A stretch of 64,000 bases of DNA from Orbaceae bacterium lpD01 (lineage in GTDB: Bacteria; Pseudomonadota; Gammaproteobacteria; Enterobacterales; Orbaceae): the NCBI GenBank assembly GCA_036251705.1, contig CP133959.1:1923195-1987194 (forward strand), written 5' to 3'. Below are positions 29,428-40,809 of this stretch, in pieces; the stretch's first letter is position 1; each line of letters starts with the position of its first letter. Below the pieces are notes generated by a model. It saw only the letters and a program-made list of their open reading frames with translations, ran no database searches and was not told the DNA's origin. Made by a program: the position numbers and the translations under genes.

Positions 29428-32346
29428 CTATTTTTTATCTTCTTTTTTATTCGCCACTTTCTTAGTGGTTTTCTTCTTAACCTCTGGTTTAGACTGGCTG
29501 TCACTACTTTTTTGTTTTTGTAAAATCGGTCTTAAAAATTGGCCAGTGTATGATTTTTTAACTTCAGCAACTTGCTCCGGCGTTCCTTCAGCAATAATCT
29601 GTCCACCACCATTACCGCCTTCTGGACCTAAATCTATCACCCAATCTGCCGTTTTAATCACATCAAGGTTATGTTCAATGATAACCACTGTATTGCCTTT
29701 TTCACGCAAGACATGTAACTGATTGAGTAGCTGTTTGACATCAGCAAAATGTAATCCTGTGGTCGGCTCATCTAAAATATATAAGGTATTACCCGTATCA
29801 CGTTTTGATAACTCTTTAGACAATTTGACACGCTGTGCCTCACCACCAGATAGGGTCGTCGCCGATTGGCCTAGCGTAATATAAGATAAACCCACATCGA
29901 CTAAGGTTTGTAATTTTCGGGCAATCATTGGCACAACATCAAAAAACTCGCGCCCCTCTTCAACGGTCATATCAAGAATTTCGTTGATCGATTTTCCTTT
30001 ATATTTAATCTCTAAGGTTTCACGATTATAGCGTTTACCATGACACTGATCGCAAGGCACATAGATATCCGGTAAAAAGTGCATCTCAACTTTAATTAAT
30101 CCATCACCCTGACACGCTTCACATCGGCCACCTTTAACATTGAAACTAAAACGCCCAGGTGTATAACCTCTGGCCCGAGCCTCTGGCACACCAGCATAAA
30201 GTTCACGAATTGAGGTGAAAAATCCAGTATAGGTTGCCGGATTAGAACGCGGCGTACGACCAATTGGACTTTGATCGATAGCGATCACTTTATCAAAGAA
30301 AGAGAGACCCTGGATCGCTTTATAAGGCGCAATATCACTATTTTCAGCGCCATTGAGTTCATTCTGGGCAAGTGGATACAGCGTATCATTGATTAAGGTC
30401 GATTTACCTGAACCGGATACGCCAGTCACACAAGTAAATAATCCGACCGGAATATTCAAGGTCACATTTTTAAGATTATTACCGGTTGCCCCAACCAAAC
30501 TTAGCATGCGCTTAGCATCGGGTTTCACCCGCTCTTGTGGAATAGTAATAGACTCCTGACCAGATAAAAACTTACCGGTCAATGAATTTGGATCCGCCAT
30601 AATCTGAGCAGGTGTACCTTGCGCGACGATATTCCCCCCATGCACGCCTGCACCAGGACCAATATCAATCACATAATCCGCAGCCAGTATTGCTTCTTCA
30701 TCGTGTTCGACCACAATCACGGTATTCCCTAAATCACGAAGATGAATTAAGGTTTCGATTAATCTGGAGTTATCGCGCTGATGCAAACCAATCGAGGGTT
30801 CATCCAGCACATACATGACACCAACCAGGCCGGCACCAATTTGACTGGCTAAGCGAATACGCTGTGCTTCCCCGCCGGATAAGGTTTCAGCTGAACGAGA
30901 TAGCGCTAGGTAATCTAAACCGACGTTGATTAAAAATTGTAAACGATCATTGATCTCTTTCAGTATCTTATCGGCAATCTGCGCACTTTGCCCGGTCAAG
31001 TTTAAACCATCAAAGAAATCTTTTGCTTTATGAATGCTGAGTTCAGTAATTGTTGGCAGATTAGTATCATGAATAAACACATTGCGGGCTTCAATACATA
31101 ATCTTGACCCTTGACAAACGGGACAAGTACGATGGCTGATAAACTTAGACAGCTCTTCGCGTATGGTTTGAGAGTCTGTTTCTCGATAACGGCGACTCAA
31201 ATTATTTAAAACACCCTCAAACGGATGACGTCGCATGACCACGTCCCCCCTGTCATTGGTATATTTAAATTGAATTTCAGTTTCGCCCGATCCTTGTAGC
31301 ACAACATGCTGTATCTCTTTAGCCAAATCCTGAAACGGCGTATCAATATCAAAATGATAGTGATCCGCGAGTGATTTCATCATCTGAAAATAATAGAAAT
31401 TACGACGATCCCATCCACGAATAGCACCTGCTGATAATGACACTTCGGGCATCTGGATAATACGTTTCGGATCAAAATATTGCTGAATACCTAAGCCATC
31501 ACATTCAGGGCAGGCACCCGCTGGATTGTTAAATGAGAATAGTCGTGGTTCAAGTTCAGCAATACTATAGCCACAAATAGGGCAAGCAAAATTGGCGGAG
31601 AATAATACCTCAGGTTGTGAAGCATCGTCTAAATTAGCTACCGTGACCACACCATTGGTTAAATCGAGCGCAGCTTGCAGCGATTCGGCCAATCTAGGTT
31701 TAAGATCTTCTCTGATTCTAAATCGATCTATCACCACTTCAATGGTATGTTTTTTCTGTAGCTCTAATTCTGGCGGCTGAGATAAATCATAAATCTCACC
31801 ATCTACGCGAACACGAATATAACCACTACTGGCGAGCTGTTCAAATAACTTAACATACTCACCCTTTCTCTCTTTAATCACAGGCGCCAGAATCATATAA
31901 CGATGATCCGTAGATAAGTTCATGATGGTATCGACCATCTGTGAAATTGTTTGTGCTTTTAAAGGCAGATGATGATTTGGACAGCGTGGTTCACCGACCC
32001 GTGCAAACAAAAGACGTAAATAATCATAAATTTCGGTAATGGTACCGACGGTTGAACGCGGATTATGTGAGGTCGACTTTTGTTCGATTGAAATCGCCGG
32101 CGAGAGACCCTCAATATGATCGACATCCGGCTTTTCCATCAACGACAGAAACTGACGTGCATAAGCCGATAATGATTCGACGTAACGGCGTTGTCCTTCT
32201 GCATATAATGTGTCAAATGCGAGCGATGATTTACCGGAACCCGATAATCCCGTAATAATCACTAACTTATCTCGCGGAATTGTTAAATTAATATTTTTGA
32301 GGTTGTGTGTTCTTGCACCACGAATTTCGATATTTTTAATAGACAT
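29428..32346 (-). CDS. uvrA: Excinuclease ABC subunit A, UvrA
   Basis: UvrA is the damage-recognition ATPase of nucleotide excision repair and loads UvrB. It has two ABC modules with Walker [10 protein letters not shown] near 31 and GVSGSGKST near 640. The signatures are [12 protein letters not shown] and [11 protein letters not shown]. Zinc modules are CPIC-CPEC in the first half and CEAC-CDQC in the second. It has 972 residues, longer than E. coli (940), because of a lysine-rich C-terminal tail ([16 protein letters not shown]). It lies divergent from ssb, as in E. coli. Confidence 0.97.
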   Translation of the reverse strand: MSIKNIEIRGARTHNLKNINLTIPRDKLVIITGLSGSGKSSLAFDTLYAEGQRRYVESLSAYARQFLSLMEKPDVDHIEGLSPAISIEQKSTSHNPRSTVGTITEIYDYLRLLFARVGEPRCPNHHLPLKAQTISQMVDTIMNLSTDHRYMILAPVIKERKGEYVKLFEQLASSGYIRVRVDGEIYDLSQPPELELQKKHTIEVVIDRFRIREDLKPRLAESLQAALDLTNGVVTVANLDDASQPEVLFSANFACPICGYSIAELEPRLFSFNNPAGACPECDGLGIQQYFDPKRIIQMPEVSLSAGAIRGWDRRNFYYFQMMKSLADHYHFDIDTPFQDLAKEIQHVVLQGSGETEIQFKYTNDRGDVVMRRHPFEGVLNNLSRRYRETDSQTIREELSKFISHRTCPVCQGSRLCIEARNVFIHDTNLPTITELSIHKAKDFFDGLNLTGQSAQIADKILKEINDRLQFLINVGLDYLALSRSAETLSGGEAQRIRLASQIGAGLVGVMYVLDEPSIGLHQRDNSRLIETLIHLRDLGNTVIVVEHDEEAILAADYVIDIGPGAGVHGGNIVAQGTPAQIMADPNSLTGKFLSGQESITIPQERVKPDAKRMLSLVGATGNNLKNVTLNIPVGLFTCVTGVSGSGKSTLINDTLYPLAQNELNGAENSDIAPYKAIQGLSFFDKVIAIDQSPIGRTPRSNPATYTGFFTSIRELYAGVPEARARGYTPGRFSFNVKGGRCEACQGDGLIKVEMHFLPDIYVPCDQCHGKRYNRETLEIKYKGKSINEILDMTVEEGREFFDVVPMIARKLQTLVDVGLSYITLGQSATTLSGGEAQRVKLSKELSKRDTGNTLYILDEPTTGLHFADVKQLLNQLHVLREKGNTVVIIEHNLDVIKTADWVIDLGPEGGNGGGQIIAEGTPEQVAEVKKSYTGQFLRPILQKQKSSDSQSKPEVKKKTTKKVANKKEDKK

Positions 32347-32594
32347 AACGGCTCTTACTCACATAAGTTGATCTTAAGATTATACCAAAAATTCACCAAT
32401 AAGGGCAGTATTTAATCGGTCACAAACCTAAGTCATTAACTATCACTGTAATGAGTGAAAGATAACTTATTTATTGCGTGATATCCTCCAATCATTGACC
32501 TTTTTGAATTATCGCTATGTCCTTATATTTCAATCATGATACAATGCCGGAAAATTTTTATTCTAGACTAAAAAATTAAAGTTAGGAGCTCATC

Positions 32595-33086
32595 ATGGCA
32601 AGTCGTGGTATTAATAAAGTTATTCTGGTTGGTAATTTAGGACAAGATCCTGAAGTTCGTTATTTGCCGAATGGCGGCGCAGTTGCCAATATCAGTATCG
32701 CCACTTCAGAATCCTGGAAAGATAAACAGACGGGCGAACAAAAAGAACGAACTGAATGGCATCGTGTGGTTATTTTCGGCAAACTAGCTGAAATTGCGGG
32801 TGAATATCTGCGTAAAGGTTCACAAGTTTATATTGAAGGTGCACTGCAAACGCGTAAATGGCAAGATCAAAGTGGTCAGGATCGTTATAGTACCGAAGTT
32901 GTCGTTAATATTGGCGGTGTTTTACAAATTCTTGGTTCACGTAACGCCGGCGATGCACCAGCACCAGCAGCGAATCAAAATTGGGGACAAAGTGCCAATA
33001 ATATGTCATCAGCACCCGCTGCTAGCCAACCAGCTCCGATGAGTAAAGAGCCACCAATCGATTTTGATGATGATATACCGTTCTAA
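32595..33086 (+). CDS. ssb: Single-stranded DNA-binding protein Ssb
   Basis: Ssb coats single-stranded DNA in replication, repair and recombination. The OB fold covers about residues 1-110 ([19 protein letters not shown], then [14 protein letters not shown]-like). A flexible Gln/Ala/Pro linker is followed by the acidic tip DFDDDIPF, which docks partner proteins. It has 163 residues. The ribosome site TTAGGAG is 8 nt before the ATG. The region shared with uvrA shows no obvious LexA box. Confidence 0.97.
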   Translation: MASRGINKVILVGNLGQDPEVRYLPNGGAVANISIATSESWKDKQTGEQKERTEWHRVVIFGKLAEIAGEYLRKGSQVYIEGALQTRKWQDQSGQDRYSTEVVVNIGGVLQILGSRNAGDAPAPAANQNWGQSANNMSSAPAASQPAPMSKEPPIDFDDDIPF

Positions 33087-33260
33087 TCACGTAAATCATT
33101 TATATTACTTTATTCGACAGGTTTGTTTTAACAGACCTGTTTAATCACATCTCACTCAATTCCACTTATCAGCACCAAGCACAATTTCCCCTATAACATT
33201 CAATAAAATAATGCTAAATTTAGGATTAATAACCTTTAAATCCATGAGTGAAATTAGCCT

Positions 33261-33935
33261 ATGTTTGAATTAGTTAAAACTGTATTTTTAGGATTAATCC
33301 TGTTTCTACCGCTCACCAATCCATTAACGACCATTGCTTTATTGCTCGGTATATCTGGTCATATGAGTGAAAAAGAGCGAAACAGACAATCATTATTAGC
33401 TTCAGTGTATGTTTTTATGATTATGGTCATCGCCTTTTATGGTGGTCATCTGGTGATGGATGCCTTTGGTATCTCGATACCGGGTCTGCGTATTGCCGGC
33501 GGTATCATTGTCGCCTTTATCGGCTTTAAGATGCTATTTCCGCCTGCAACTAATGATAAAATAACGAATGTTGATAACGGTGCTCAGGAGAACAAGATAA
33601 GCAGTACTAATAATATTGCCTTTGTACCATTAGCCATGCCAAGTACTGCTGGCCCCGGAACGATAGCCATGATTATCAGTACCGCCTCAACCATCAAAAG
33701 TGGTCAGATTGAGATTACGCCTTGGGTGATGTATGCTTCTTCAATCCTGATTCCACTCGCTATCAGTGTGATTTTATGGCTATGTTTACGCAGCTCAGGC
33801 ACGATTATGCGATTAGTCGGTAAAAGCGGCATTGATGCCATTTCCAGAATTATGGGCTTTTTATTAGTGTGTATGGGGACACAGTTTATTATTAACGGCA
33901 TTCAAGAATTAGTCGTAAACTTTCCGCATCATTAA
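33261..33935 (+). CDS. marC: MarC family inner-membrane protein
   Basis: This is a six-helix membrane protein. It follows E. coli MarC closely, with [16 protein letters not shown] near the start, [17 protein letters not shown] near 36, [26 protein letters not shown] near 69 and [29 protein letters not shown] at the C-terminus. It has 224 residues (E. coli 221). Despite its name, MarC is not shown to act in multiple antibiotic resistance, and no substrate is known. It is monocistronic and ends at a strong terminator. Confidence 0.9.
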   Translation: MFELVKTVFLGLILFLPLTNPLTTIALLLGISGHMSEKERNRQSLLASVYVFMIMVIAFYGGHLVMDAFGISIPGLRIAGGIIVAFIGFKMLFPPATNDKITNVDNGAQENKISSTNNIAFVPLAMPSTAGPGTIAMIISTASTIKSGQIEITPWVMYASSILIPLAISVILWLCLRSSGTIMRLVGKSGIDAISRIMGFLLVCMGTQFIINGIQELVVNFPHH

Positions 33936-33962
33936 TCGATCAAGGTCAATATCTTGCTCAAC

Positions 33963-33999
33963 AAAAAAGCCCACTATTTCAACAATAGTGGGCTTTTTT
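33963..33999. terminator. Bidirectional terminator between marC and the DUF2461 gene
   Basis: A perfect 10-bp stem (GCCCACTATT with AATAGTGGGC) has a 5-nt loop and is flanked by A6 and T6, between two convergent genes. Confidence 0.95.
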
Positions 34000-34033
34000 A
34001 TGTCTTGTTATACCGCTTACATAGATACAGCAA

Positions 34034-34726
34034 CTATTCTGGAATATTTTTAATAAACTCTACGCGCATCAAGTAATGATATAGCGGCGCGAGTTGTTTA
34101 AATCCTTTACGTAATTTATCAGTCAAACCCGGCTGAAAAATATCTTCCATATGACGACTGGTGGCCATAACAGCGAAACTCTTCTTATTATACCATTGAG
34201 CAATATTTTCAGCCTGCTCTTTAATCAACGGTCTTTTATAGCTTTCACCAACCAGTTCAAAGGGCTTACGGCAAGTTTTCACCACCGCTAAGAAATCAGC
34301 CGGATCTTGTCGTATCTGCTCGCGAAGAATATCCATCGTTTTCTTCGGAGCACAGTAATAACCCAAACCATAACGGTAGCTATCCGGAGATATCTCAAAA
34401 AAGAAAGCCGGCGCTTCTTTCCAGTCCTGACTTGGACGTTTGAAGGTTATCCATAGGCGACTGCGATAACGTGATTTATCGCGGGAATAACGGGTATCAC
34501 GGTGAAGACGGGAAATGGTTTTCCCGATAGCGGGTTTTACTTCAAATTGCGCATCGATAAGTTTCATTGCATCAGCCAAGTCTTGAACTAAAGCGCGAAA
34601 TGGCGCAACAAGCTCATTATCATAGATGCCGCGATTTTTCTCAAACCATGGCTTGCTATTATACAAGCTCACATTTTCTAAAAAATTAAGTCCGGCTTGG
34701 GTAAAGCCAGTAAACTGCTGCATCAT
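34034..34726 (-). CDS. DUF2461 (TIGR02453) family protein
   Basis: This member of the DUF2461 family has the signature FLENVSLYNSKPWFEKNRGIYD near 17. The central block KTISRLHRDTRYSRDKSRYRSRLWITF is rich in Arg. The family is soluble and of unknown function. The start is taken as the ATG at 34726, with GAGGTG about 7 nt upstream; an in-frame TTG five codons earlier would extend it without a binding site. It has 230 residues, the family length. It follows the ycaR-lpxK-msbA group and may be the last gene of that transcript. Confidence 0.82.
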   Translation of the reverse strand: MMQQFTGFTQAGLNFLENVSLYNSKPWFEKNRGIYDNELVAPFRALVQDLADAMKLIDAQFEVKPAIGKTISRLHRDTRYSRDKSRYRSRLWITFKRPSQDWKEAPAFFFEISPDSYRYGLGYYCAPKKTMDILREQIRQDPADFLAVVKTCRKPFELVGESYKRPLIKEQAENIAQWYNKKSFAVMATSRHMEDIFQPGLTDKLRKGFKQLAPLYHYLMRVEFIKNIPE

Positions 34727-34790
34727 ACTCACCTCAATCAATGATGATCTGACTTAAACGGCGACCTTTAAAGTAACGCAATAATCTAAA

Positions 34791-34967
34791 TCAAGCACGC
34801 TCTTCTTGTATCTCCACGGCTTTAGACTCTAAGAGTACAGGGATGCCATCATCAATGTTATAAACCAATTTATCATCATGACAAATCAGTTGATGATGAT
34901 TTTTATCATACTCTAGTTTACCGCAGCATTTAGGACAAACGACTGCATCTAATAAACGCATATCCAT
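34791..34967 (-). CDS. ycaR: UPF0434 family protein YcaR
   Basis: This small Trm112-like zinc-ribbon protein starts [20 protein letters not shown] and continues [21 protein letters not shown]. It has 58 residues from the ATG at 34967, which has AGG about 8 nt upstream. A GTG three codons earlier is the alternative. The cysteines CPKC and a later one are present. It follows lpxK, as in E. coli (msbA-lpxK-ycaR), with ycaQ and kdsB not between or after in this window. Function is unknown. Confidence 0.88.
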   Translation of the reverse strand: MDMRLLDAVVCPKCCGKLEYDKNHHQLICHDDKLVYNIDDGIPVLLESKAVEIQEERA

Positions 34968-35009
34968 CTTTATCACCTATCTTTTTCAATTATATTTTTT
35001 TAAACGCTA

Positions 35010-35999
35010 TTACGCACCCAGTTTATCACACAAAATATCAATAATCGGTTTATTTAATTCAGCATCAATAGGTAAATACCACCAATTTGACTGAGCAAAG
35101 GGCATACATTTAACCGCATCTTTTTCAGTCATTAATAAATTTTGCTGCGGATTGGCTAACGGCAGAAGGTCTGAGGATTGAAAAGCATAATGATCGGCAA
35201 ACGGATGACATTGTTCAATATCCACTCCCATATTCATTAACATCGTAAAAAAACGGGTCGGATAACCAATACCGGCCATCGCTTGTACATGAGGCAATAG
35301 CAACACATCACAAGTTTGTTTGGTTAATAAATTAACCGCCAGACCGGGTTTAAGCTGCATATTCACAACGGGGACTGGGGCGGGTAAGGTGAGTTGATGA
35401 GAAAGGTCACCATTCACAACCACCAGATCGACCTCATTGAGTCGCTTAGCATTTTCTCGCATCGGTCCAGCGGGCATCCACCAGCCATTACCAAAGCCAT
35501 TTTTACCATCAATCACAACTATCTCATAGGCACGGTCAAGCGCATAGTGCTGCAATCCATCATCAGCAATAATAAAATCTAAATCATAATTACTCAGTAG
35601 ATATTTCACTGCTTCGATACGTTTCGGAGCTACGGCTAAAGACACGCCAGTACGCTGATAAATCAGCACCGGTTCATCGCCAGCCTCGGTGGTTAGCGTT
35701 TCGGTGGTTACCAGCAAAGGATAGTGTGCGCTGTGTCCACCATATCCTCTTGAAATAACACCGACCTGATAACCTTTGGCACGCAGCTGTTCAACTAACA
35801 AAATCACTAATGGTGTTTTACCATTGCCGCCGACCGATAAATTACCCACAACAATAATTGGTACCGGACTCTGCCATGTTTTTAGTAGCCCTTTAAGATA
35901 CAACCAACGTCGAATATAGCTGATCAATCCGTATAATAGTGAAAATGGAACAAGTAACCAATACAATTTATTTTGACCAGCCCATATCTTTTTCAGCAT
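35010..35999 (-). CDS. lpxK: Tetraacyldisaccharide 4'-kinase LpxK
   Basis: LpxK phosphorylates the lipid A precursor at the 4' position, the sixth step of lipid A synthesis. It has one N-terminal hydrophobic anchor (LYWLLVPFSLLYGLISYI) and a P-loop with the LpxK form NLSVGGNGKTPLVILL near 54. GDEPVLIYQRTGV and DDGLQHYALDR are further conserved blocks. It has 329 residues (E. coli 328). Its ATG is only 1 nt from the msbA stop, so translation is coupled. Confidence 0.95.
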   Translation of the reverse strand: MLKKIWAGQNKLYWLLVPFSLLYGLISYIRRWLYLKGLLKTWQSPVPIIVVGNLSVGGNGKTPLVILLVEQLRAKGYQVGVISRGYGGHSAHYPLLVTTETLTTEAGDEPVLIYQRTGVSLAVAPKRIEAVKYLLSNYDLDFIIADDGLQHYALDRAYEIVVIDGKNGFGNGWWMPAGPMRENAKRLNEVDLVVVNGDLSHQLTLPAPVPVVNMQLKPGLAVNLLTKQTCDVLLLPHVQAMAGIGYPTRFFTMLMNMGVDIEQCHPFADHYAFQSSDLLPLANPQQNLLMTEKDAVKCMPFAQSNWWYLPIDAELNKPIIDILCDKLGA

Positions 36000-37756
36000 T
36001 ACTTTGCATCACCAAATTGCATTTGATGTAATTGTGTATAAGCGCCATTTTTAGCGAGTAATGTTTGGTGATCACCACGCTCAAGCACGCGACCATCATT
36101 AATCACTAAAATTTCATCGGCTTTTTCGATAGTCGAAAGACGATGCGCAATCACAATAGAGGTTCTATTTTTTTGTAGCTCATCCAAGGCCGATTGAATT
36201 ACCCGTTCAGATTCAGTATCCAGCGCCGAGGTGGCTTCATCTAAAATTAAGATAGGATTATCTCTTAATAATGCTCTGGCGATAGCAATACGTTGACGTT
36301 GCCCCCCAGATAACAACACCCCATTTTCACCAATAATAGTATCTAAGCCATGCTCCATTTTCTCAATAAAATCCATCGCATGTGCTAATTTAGCCGCCTC
36401 TTCAATTTGAGCTCGCGTATAACATTCTGGACGTCCATAAGTGATATTATTCGCAACCGTATCATGAAATAAATGTACATTTTGCGAAACTAAACCAATC
36501 TGATTACGTAATGAACGCAAGGTATAATCTTGAATATTATGACCATCAAGGAGAATCTCCCCCTGCGAAATATCATAAAATCGCGTCAGTAAACTGGCGA
36601 TGGTTGATTTTCCTGAACCAGAACGGCCAACTAGGGCAATCGTCTTACCTGCCGCAATCGAAAAACTGACATCTGTCAAAGCTGGGGTTTCTCGTGTTGG
36701 ATAGGTAAAAGTCACCTGCTTAAATTCGATATCACCTTTAGCACGCTCAATATTGAGCGTGCCTTTATCGTTTTCCAAAGGCGAATCTAATAAATGGAAC
36801 AGTGTTTGGCAGGCCGCCATACCGCGTTGAAACTGAGCGTTAACACTGGTCAACTCCTTTAACGGTTTCATTAAAGCAACCATGGCTGAGAAAACCACCG
36901 TAAAGGCACCAGGTGAAATATTGGAGAATTCTGCTCTGCTAGCCATAAATAAAATAGCCGCTAAGGCAAACGAAGCAATGATTTGGATTAATGGCGTTAT
37001 CATCGCGGAGACAGAAACCATCTTCATACTCTGATGACGAATACGATTACTGACACGTTTAAAGTTTTCATTTTCGACATCCTGTGCCCCAAATATTAAG
37101 ACCTCTTTGTGCCCCTTTAACATTTGCTCAGCCGTACTAGTCACATTTCCCATACTATTTTGTATATTCTTACTCAGATGGCGAAAATGTTTTGAAACCC
37201 AGCGAATAATCAATCCAACAACGGGCGCCATGATGAGCAAAACCAGTGATAATTGCCAACTGTTATAAAACATAATACCGAATAAACCAATTAAGTAGGC
37301 CGACTCACGGACGACCACAATCAAGGCGTCTGATGACGAAGCGGCTACTTGCTCTGAATCATAAGTAATACGGGATAACAAACGGCCCGTAGAGTTTTGG
37401 TCATAATAAGCGACTGGAGACTTCACTAAATGAGAAAAGATTTGCATTCTCATATTCATCACAATTTTTCCTGATACCCAGGATAAGCTGTATGTAGAGA
37501 TATAGTTGGCAATACCGCGCATAAAAATCAAACCGATCACCACAAACGGCATCATTAACATCACTTTATTATCTGCCTTACCAAATCCGTCATCTAATAA
37601 GGGTTTGAGTAAGGAGATGAGTGAGGTATCCGCTACCGCGTTGAGCACCAAACAAATTGCTGCAACAATCAATCCCAATTTAAAAGGAGAAATCATTGGC
37701 CAAAGTCGTTTAAAGGTCTGCCAAGTTGAAAAATCTTTATCAATAATCTCGTTCAC
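35999..37756 (-). CDS. msbA: Lipid A export ATP-binding/permease protein MsbA
   Basis: MsbA is the ABC half-transporter that flips core-lipid A across the inner membrane as a homodimer. An N-terminal six-helix domain covers about 1-320, followed by the ATPase with Walker [10 protein letters not shown] near 378, signature [16 protein letters not shown] and Walker [13 protein letters not shown]. It has 585 residues (E. coli 582). It follows comEC by 40 nt and is joined to lpxK by overlap. The comEC(ycaI)-msbA-lpxK order is the same as in E. coli. Confidence 0.96.
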   Translation of the reverse strand: MNEIIDKDFSTWQTFKRLWPMISPFKLGLIVAAICLVLNAVADTSLISLLKPLLDDGFGKADNKVMLMMPFVVIGLIFMRGIANYISTYSLSWVSGKIVMNMRMQIFSHLVKSPVAYYDQNSTGRLLSRITYDSEQVAASSSDALIVVVRESAYLIGLFGIMFYNSWQLSLVLLIMAPVVGLIIRWVSKHFRHLSKNIQNSMGNVTSTAEQMLKGHKEVLIFGAQDVENENFKRVSNRIRHQSMKMVSVSAMITPLIQIIASFALAAILFMASRAEFSNISPGAFTVVFSAMVALMKPLKELTSVNAQFQRGMAACQTLFHLLDSPLENDKGTLNIERAKGDIEFKQVTFTYPTRETPALTDVSFSIAAGKTIALVGRSGSGKSTIASLLTRFYDISQGEILLDGHNIQDYTLRSLRNQIGLVSQNVHLFHDTVANNITYGRPECYTRAQIEEAAKLAHAMDFIEKMEHGLDTIIGENGVLLSGGQRQRIAIARALLRDNPILILDEATSALDTESERVIQSALDELQKNRTSIVIAHRLSTIEKADEILVINDGRVLERGDHQTLLAKNGAYTQLHQMQFGDAK

Positions 37757-37795
37757 ACTATTACCTATTTTTATTCAAACAGACATATTCTACCC

Positions 37796-40123
37796 TTATT
37801 TATGTAAACTACCAAACCAATCATGATACCAACGGGGTTTTATTCGCTGACGGAAGCTGACGACTTGCCATTGGTCAGCAAAAAAATAGAAGCTAACTTG
37901 ACCTTGTTGATGGGTTGAATAGATGGGGATAGCTAAATCATTATAACGCCCTATCGTCTTAGGCGAAGGTAGATGCCATGGATTATACCGCGCAACGGAA
38001 TTTATGGCTAAATCGGGTTTTACTTTAGATAAAAAAGCATAACTGGATGACGTATTACTGCCATGATGTGGCACTTGTAAAATAGTCGTCGATAATGTTG
38101 TTACCATTTTTTGCGCTAATACTTGTTCTTGGGCCTTTTCCAAATCACCAGTTAATAAAATACTGAAGCGACCATCACTCACTTTAATCACACAAGAGTG
38201 CTCATTTACTGCATACTGCGCTAAGTTAGGCGGCCATAAAATCTCGAAATTAAGTGACAGCCACTGCCAGGTTACCCCTTGTCGACAATCAAGATGATTA
38301 GAGAGCCGGGATGAGGAACTCACCAGAGAGGTATTCGGATAAGTTTTCTGTAAAATAGCAAGACCGCCCGCGTGATCATTATGCTCATGGCTCAATATAA
38401 TTTGTATCAGATCAAGTTGATGCCATTGCAAAAAAGGAATAATTTGTCTTTCAGCCTCACTACTCTCTTGATATCGTTGTCCAGTATCATAGAGTACGGC
38501 GGAACGGCCTTGACGAATCACAATCGCCAGTCCATGCCCAACGTCAAGCATATCAACGCGCCATCGATAACCTGCTGATTGAAAAAATGGAGATATCATT
38601 AATAAAAAAACTAAACATAATGTGAGACTAAAATAACGCCATAAACGAATATTGCCAAAAATAATACCTATCCAACCAATCAGGCTGATATAGCGATAAT
38701 TGTGAGAAATATTTAGCCAACTCCCTTGAATCTTATCAGCCATCAAAAATAGCATCTCAAGCGTAAAATTGGCTAACCACCAAATGTGTTGTGATAAAAA
38801 GTCCAAACCCAATAATGACAGCAGCATAGATAAAAATAGCAGTGGTAGAATGATCAGGCTCATCAAAGGAATTGCGATCAAATTAGTCACTAAACTGACG
38901 AGACTGATACCATTAAAAATGGTGATTTGTATGGGGAGCAGAAGCAGTAATAATCCCAATTGCAAATGACATAATCGTAAAAAATAATCTAACCTCTTAT
39001 TGGATAATCGGAGAGATAACGGAAACCACTGATAAAGAAAAATTAAACTCGCGACCGCAAAACAAGATAACCAAAAACTATCCGATAAAAGTGCTAAGGG
39101 ATTAATAAAAATCAGTACAGCGACAACACGTAACCATAATTGCCAGGCACCAAGGCTAACCCCATTAAAACGACAGAGTAAAACTAATAGAAAAGCGGTC
39201 AAAGCGCGCTGGGCGGGTGGATTAGTACCAGATAACCAAACATAAAAACAAGCAGCAATAAGACTAAGCCAAAATGGAAAACGTAGCGAGATATAGCGCG
39301 TTGGTAAGCATTTTTGAATAGATTTACAAAGATAAAAAACAGCAGAGGCGAATAACATAATATGCATACCAGAGATCGCCATCAGATGGCCTATGCCGGT
39401 GTGAAGTAGCTGTTGTAGCTCGTGTTTAGTCATATTACCGCGTTCACCAAACAGGAGTCCTAGCATTACACCTGAGCGAGAGTAATGAGCGATCTTCTCG
39501 ACTATAAACGAGACAACCTGTTGCCTAACCGAAAGCATTGTTGAGATGCGATGTGTCTGACCTTGAATAGTTGCTGATAAAACCAAATGGCGGCTTAAAC
39601 TCCAACGTTGGGAATCAAAGCCACCTTGATTGAGCCGACTATGGATTGCTTTTAATCGTAAATTTAAAGACCATACTTCTCCGGCATAAAAGACGAGCGA
39701 GGGATCAGACCACTGCGCTTTGACAATAATTGGTTTGTTTAATTGACGATCATTAATTTGTATCAGTTCAAGTAAAATGGATTGGTTTAACGGCTGAGCT
39801 GAAGATAATTGTGAGGAACGAGCAGCATCAATATTGATCGTTTTGATTATTGCTAAAGCGGTCACCGTTTGATCAGCATAGGGCCTTGCATTATCAAGCA
39901 CCTGCTGTGCAGAAAAACATGACCATAGTAAACCAAACAAACTAAAACTGATAAAAGAGAGTAGCCAAAAATGACAATGATATAACCACTGAATCATAAA
40001 CAGGCAAAACAAAACAAGACTTAAGCCGATAAATAGATAGCCAGTAATCAGTGTAGGTAAAAAAAGTAGCAAGCTACTACCCACAATAAATGCTAATACT
40101 GCGATATCCTGATTGATTTTCAA
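37796..40123 (-). CDS. comEC: ComEC/Rec2 family DNA uptake channel protein
   Basis: This is a polytopic inner-membrane protein thought to carry single-stranded DNA into the cytoplasm in competent cells. It has an N-terminal segment (OB-like region near 80-180), a competence domain with about ten hydrophobic helices, and the conserved HLMAISGMHIMLFA at about 245. A C-terminal metallo-beta-lactamase-like domain has SHEHNDHAGG near 580 and VPHHGSNTS near 685. It has 775 residues, like E. coli YcaI (754). It follows ihfB on the same strand and precedes msbA, as in E. coli. Confidence 0.93.
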   Translation of the reverse strand: MKINQDIAVLAFIVGSSLLLFLPTLITGYLFIGLSLVLFCLFMIQWLYHCHFWLLSFISFSLFGLLWSCFSAQQVLDNARPYADQTVTALAIIKTINIDAARSSQLSSAQPLNQSILLELIQINDRQLNKPIIVKAQWSDPSLVFYAGEVWSLNLRLKAIHSRLNQGGFDSQRWSLSRHLVLSATIQGQTHRISTMLSVRQQVVSFIVEKIAHYSRSGVMLGLLFGERGNMTKHELQQLLHTGIGHLMAISGMHIMLFASAVFYLCKSIQKCLPTRYISLRFPFWLSLIAACFYVWLSGTNPPAQRALTAFLLVLLCRFNGVSLGAWQLWLRVVAVLIFINPLALLSDSFWLSCFAVASLIFLYQWFPLSLRLSNKRLDYFLRLCHLQLGLLLLLLPIQITIFNGISLVSLVTNLIAIPLMSLIILPLLFLSMLLSLLGLDFLSQHIWWLANFTLEMLFLMADKIQGSWLNISHNYRYISLIGWIGIIFGNIRLWRYFSLTLCLVFLLMISPFFQSAGYRWRVDMLDVGHGLAIVIRQGRSAVLYDTGQRYQESSEAERQIIPFLQWHQLDLIQIILSHEHNDHAGGLAILQKTYPNTSLVSSSSRLSNHLDCRQGVTWQWLSLNFEILWPPNLAQYAVNEHSCVIKVSDGRFSILLTGDLEKAQEQVLAQKMVTTLSTTILQVPHHGSNTSSSYAFLSKVKPDLAINSVARYNPWHLPSPKTIGRYNDLAIPIYSTHQQGQVSFYFFADQWQVVSFRQRIKPRWYHDWFGSLHK

Positions 40124-40433
40124 TTAGATGAAGTCCAAAAAGACGATTTTGCCAGTTACTTTCTTTGTGAGCTAAAACAGACTATCGACGCTGTTATGTT
40201 ACTCTCAGCATAAATAGTCGATTTTCTTTTTTGATATAAATAGGATTCAAGAGATCTCTTGTACTATCATAATTTAAGAGACTAAATGACGTGTTAATCG
40301 ATTAAAAAGAATCTAAGCTATTGGTGGGATAAAATGATTAATCTATGGTTTATCAACAATAAACAGATAAAAAAAAGCCCTTATATCTACATATAAGGGG
40401 CTTTATTTATATTAGCAATAAATAAAATAAAGT
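40124..40433. other. Intergenic region between comEC and ihfB
   Basis: These 310 bases hold the ihfB terminator on the right and a 14-bp perfect palindrome, CAAGAGATCTCTTG at 40248-40261, about 125 bp before the comEC start. The palindrome could be an operator for comEC. No gene is seen. Confidence 0.6.
40371..40405 (-). terminator. Terminator of ihfB
   Basis: A hairpin of about 11 bp (AGCCCCTTATAT against ATATAAGGGCT, with one unpaired C and a 4-nt loop) is followed by a T-run on the minus strand, 29 nt after the ihfB stop. Confidence 0.88.
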
Positions 40434-40721
40434 TTAACTTTCCGCGCTATCGACACGTTCACGTAACTCTTTACCTGGTTTAAAGTGTGGAATATATTTT
40501 TGCTTCACTGCCACTTGCCCACCAGTTCGAGGATTACGCGCCTTGCGAGGTGCACGATAATTTAACGCAAAACTGCCAAAGCCACGAATTTCAACGCGAT
40601 CATTTCTTTCCATTGCTGATGCCATTTGTTCAATAATATCACGAACAGCTTCATCAACAACCTGAACAGGAAGATGCGTACGCCAATTAGCGAGTTTCTC
40701 CGTTAAATCAGATCTATTCAT
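40434..40721 (-). CDS. ihfB: Integration host factor subunit beta, IhfB
   Basis: IhfB is one half of the DNA-bending protein IHF. It carries the family block [27 protein letters not shown] near 44-70, with the proline-containing arm that intercalates DNA. It has 95 residues (E. coli 94). It lies 88 nt after rpsA, as in E. coli. IhfA is not in this window. Confidence 0.97.
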   Translation of the reverse strand: [95 protein letters not shown]

Positions 40722-40809
40722 AACTATCTCCTTTTGGCGACTTTTTACTCTAAGTCTTTATTATTATGCGAGATTTTAAAAAGAGGGGTTGCCCCCTCGA
40801 ATTTAAATA

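Noticed and set aside
34034-34741. Extended start for the DUF2461 gene
   Set aside because: The upstream TTG lacks a ribosome site, while the ATG at 34726 has GAGGTG.
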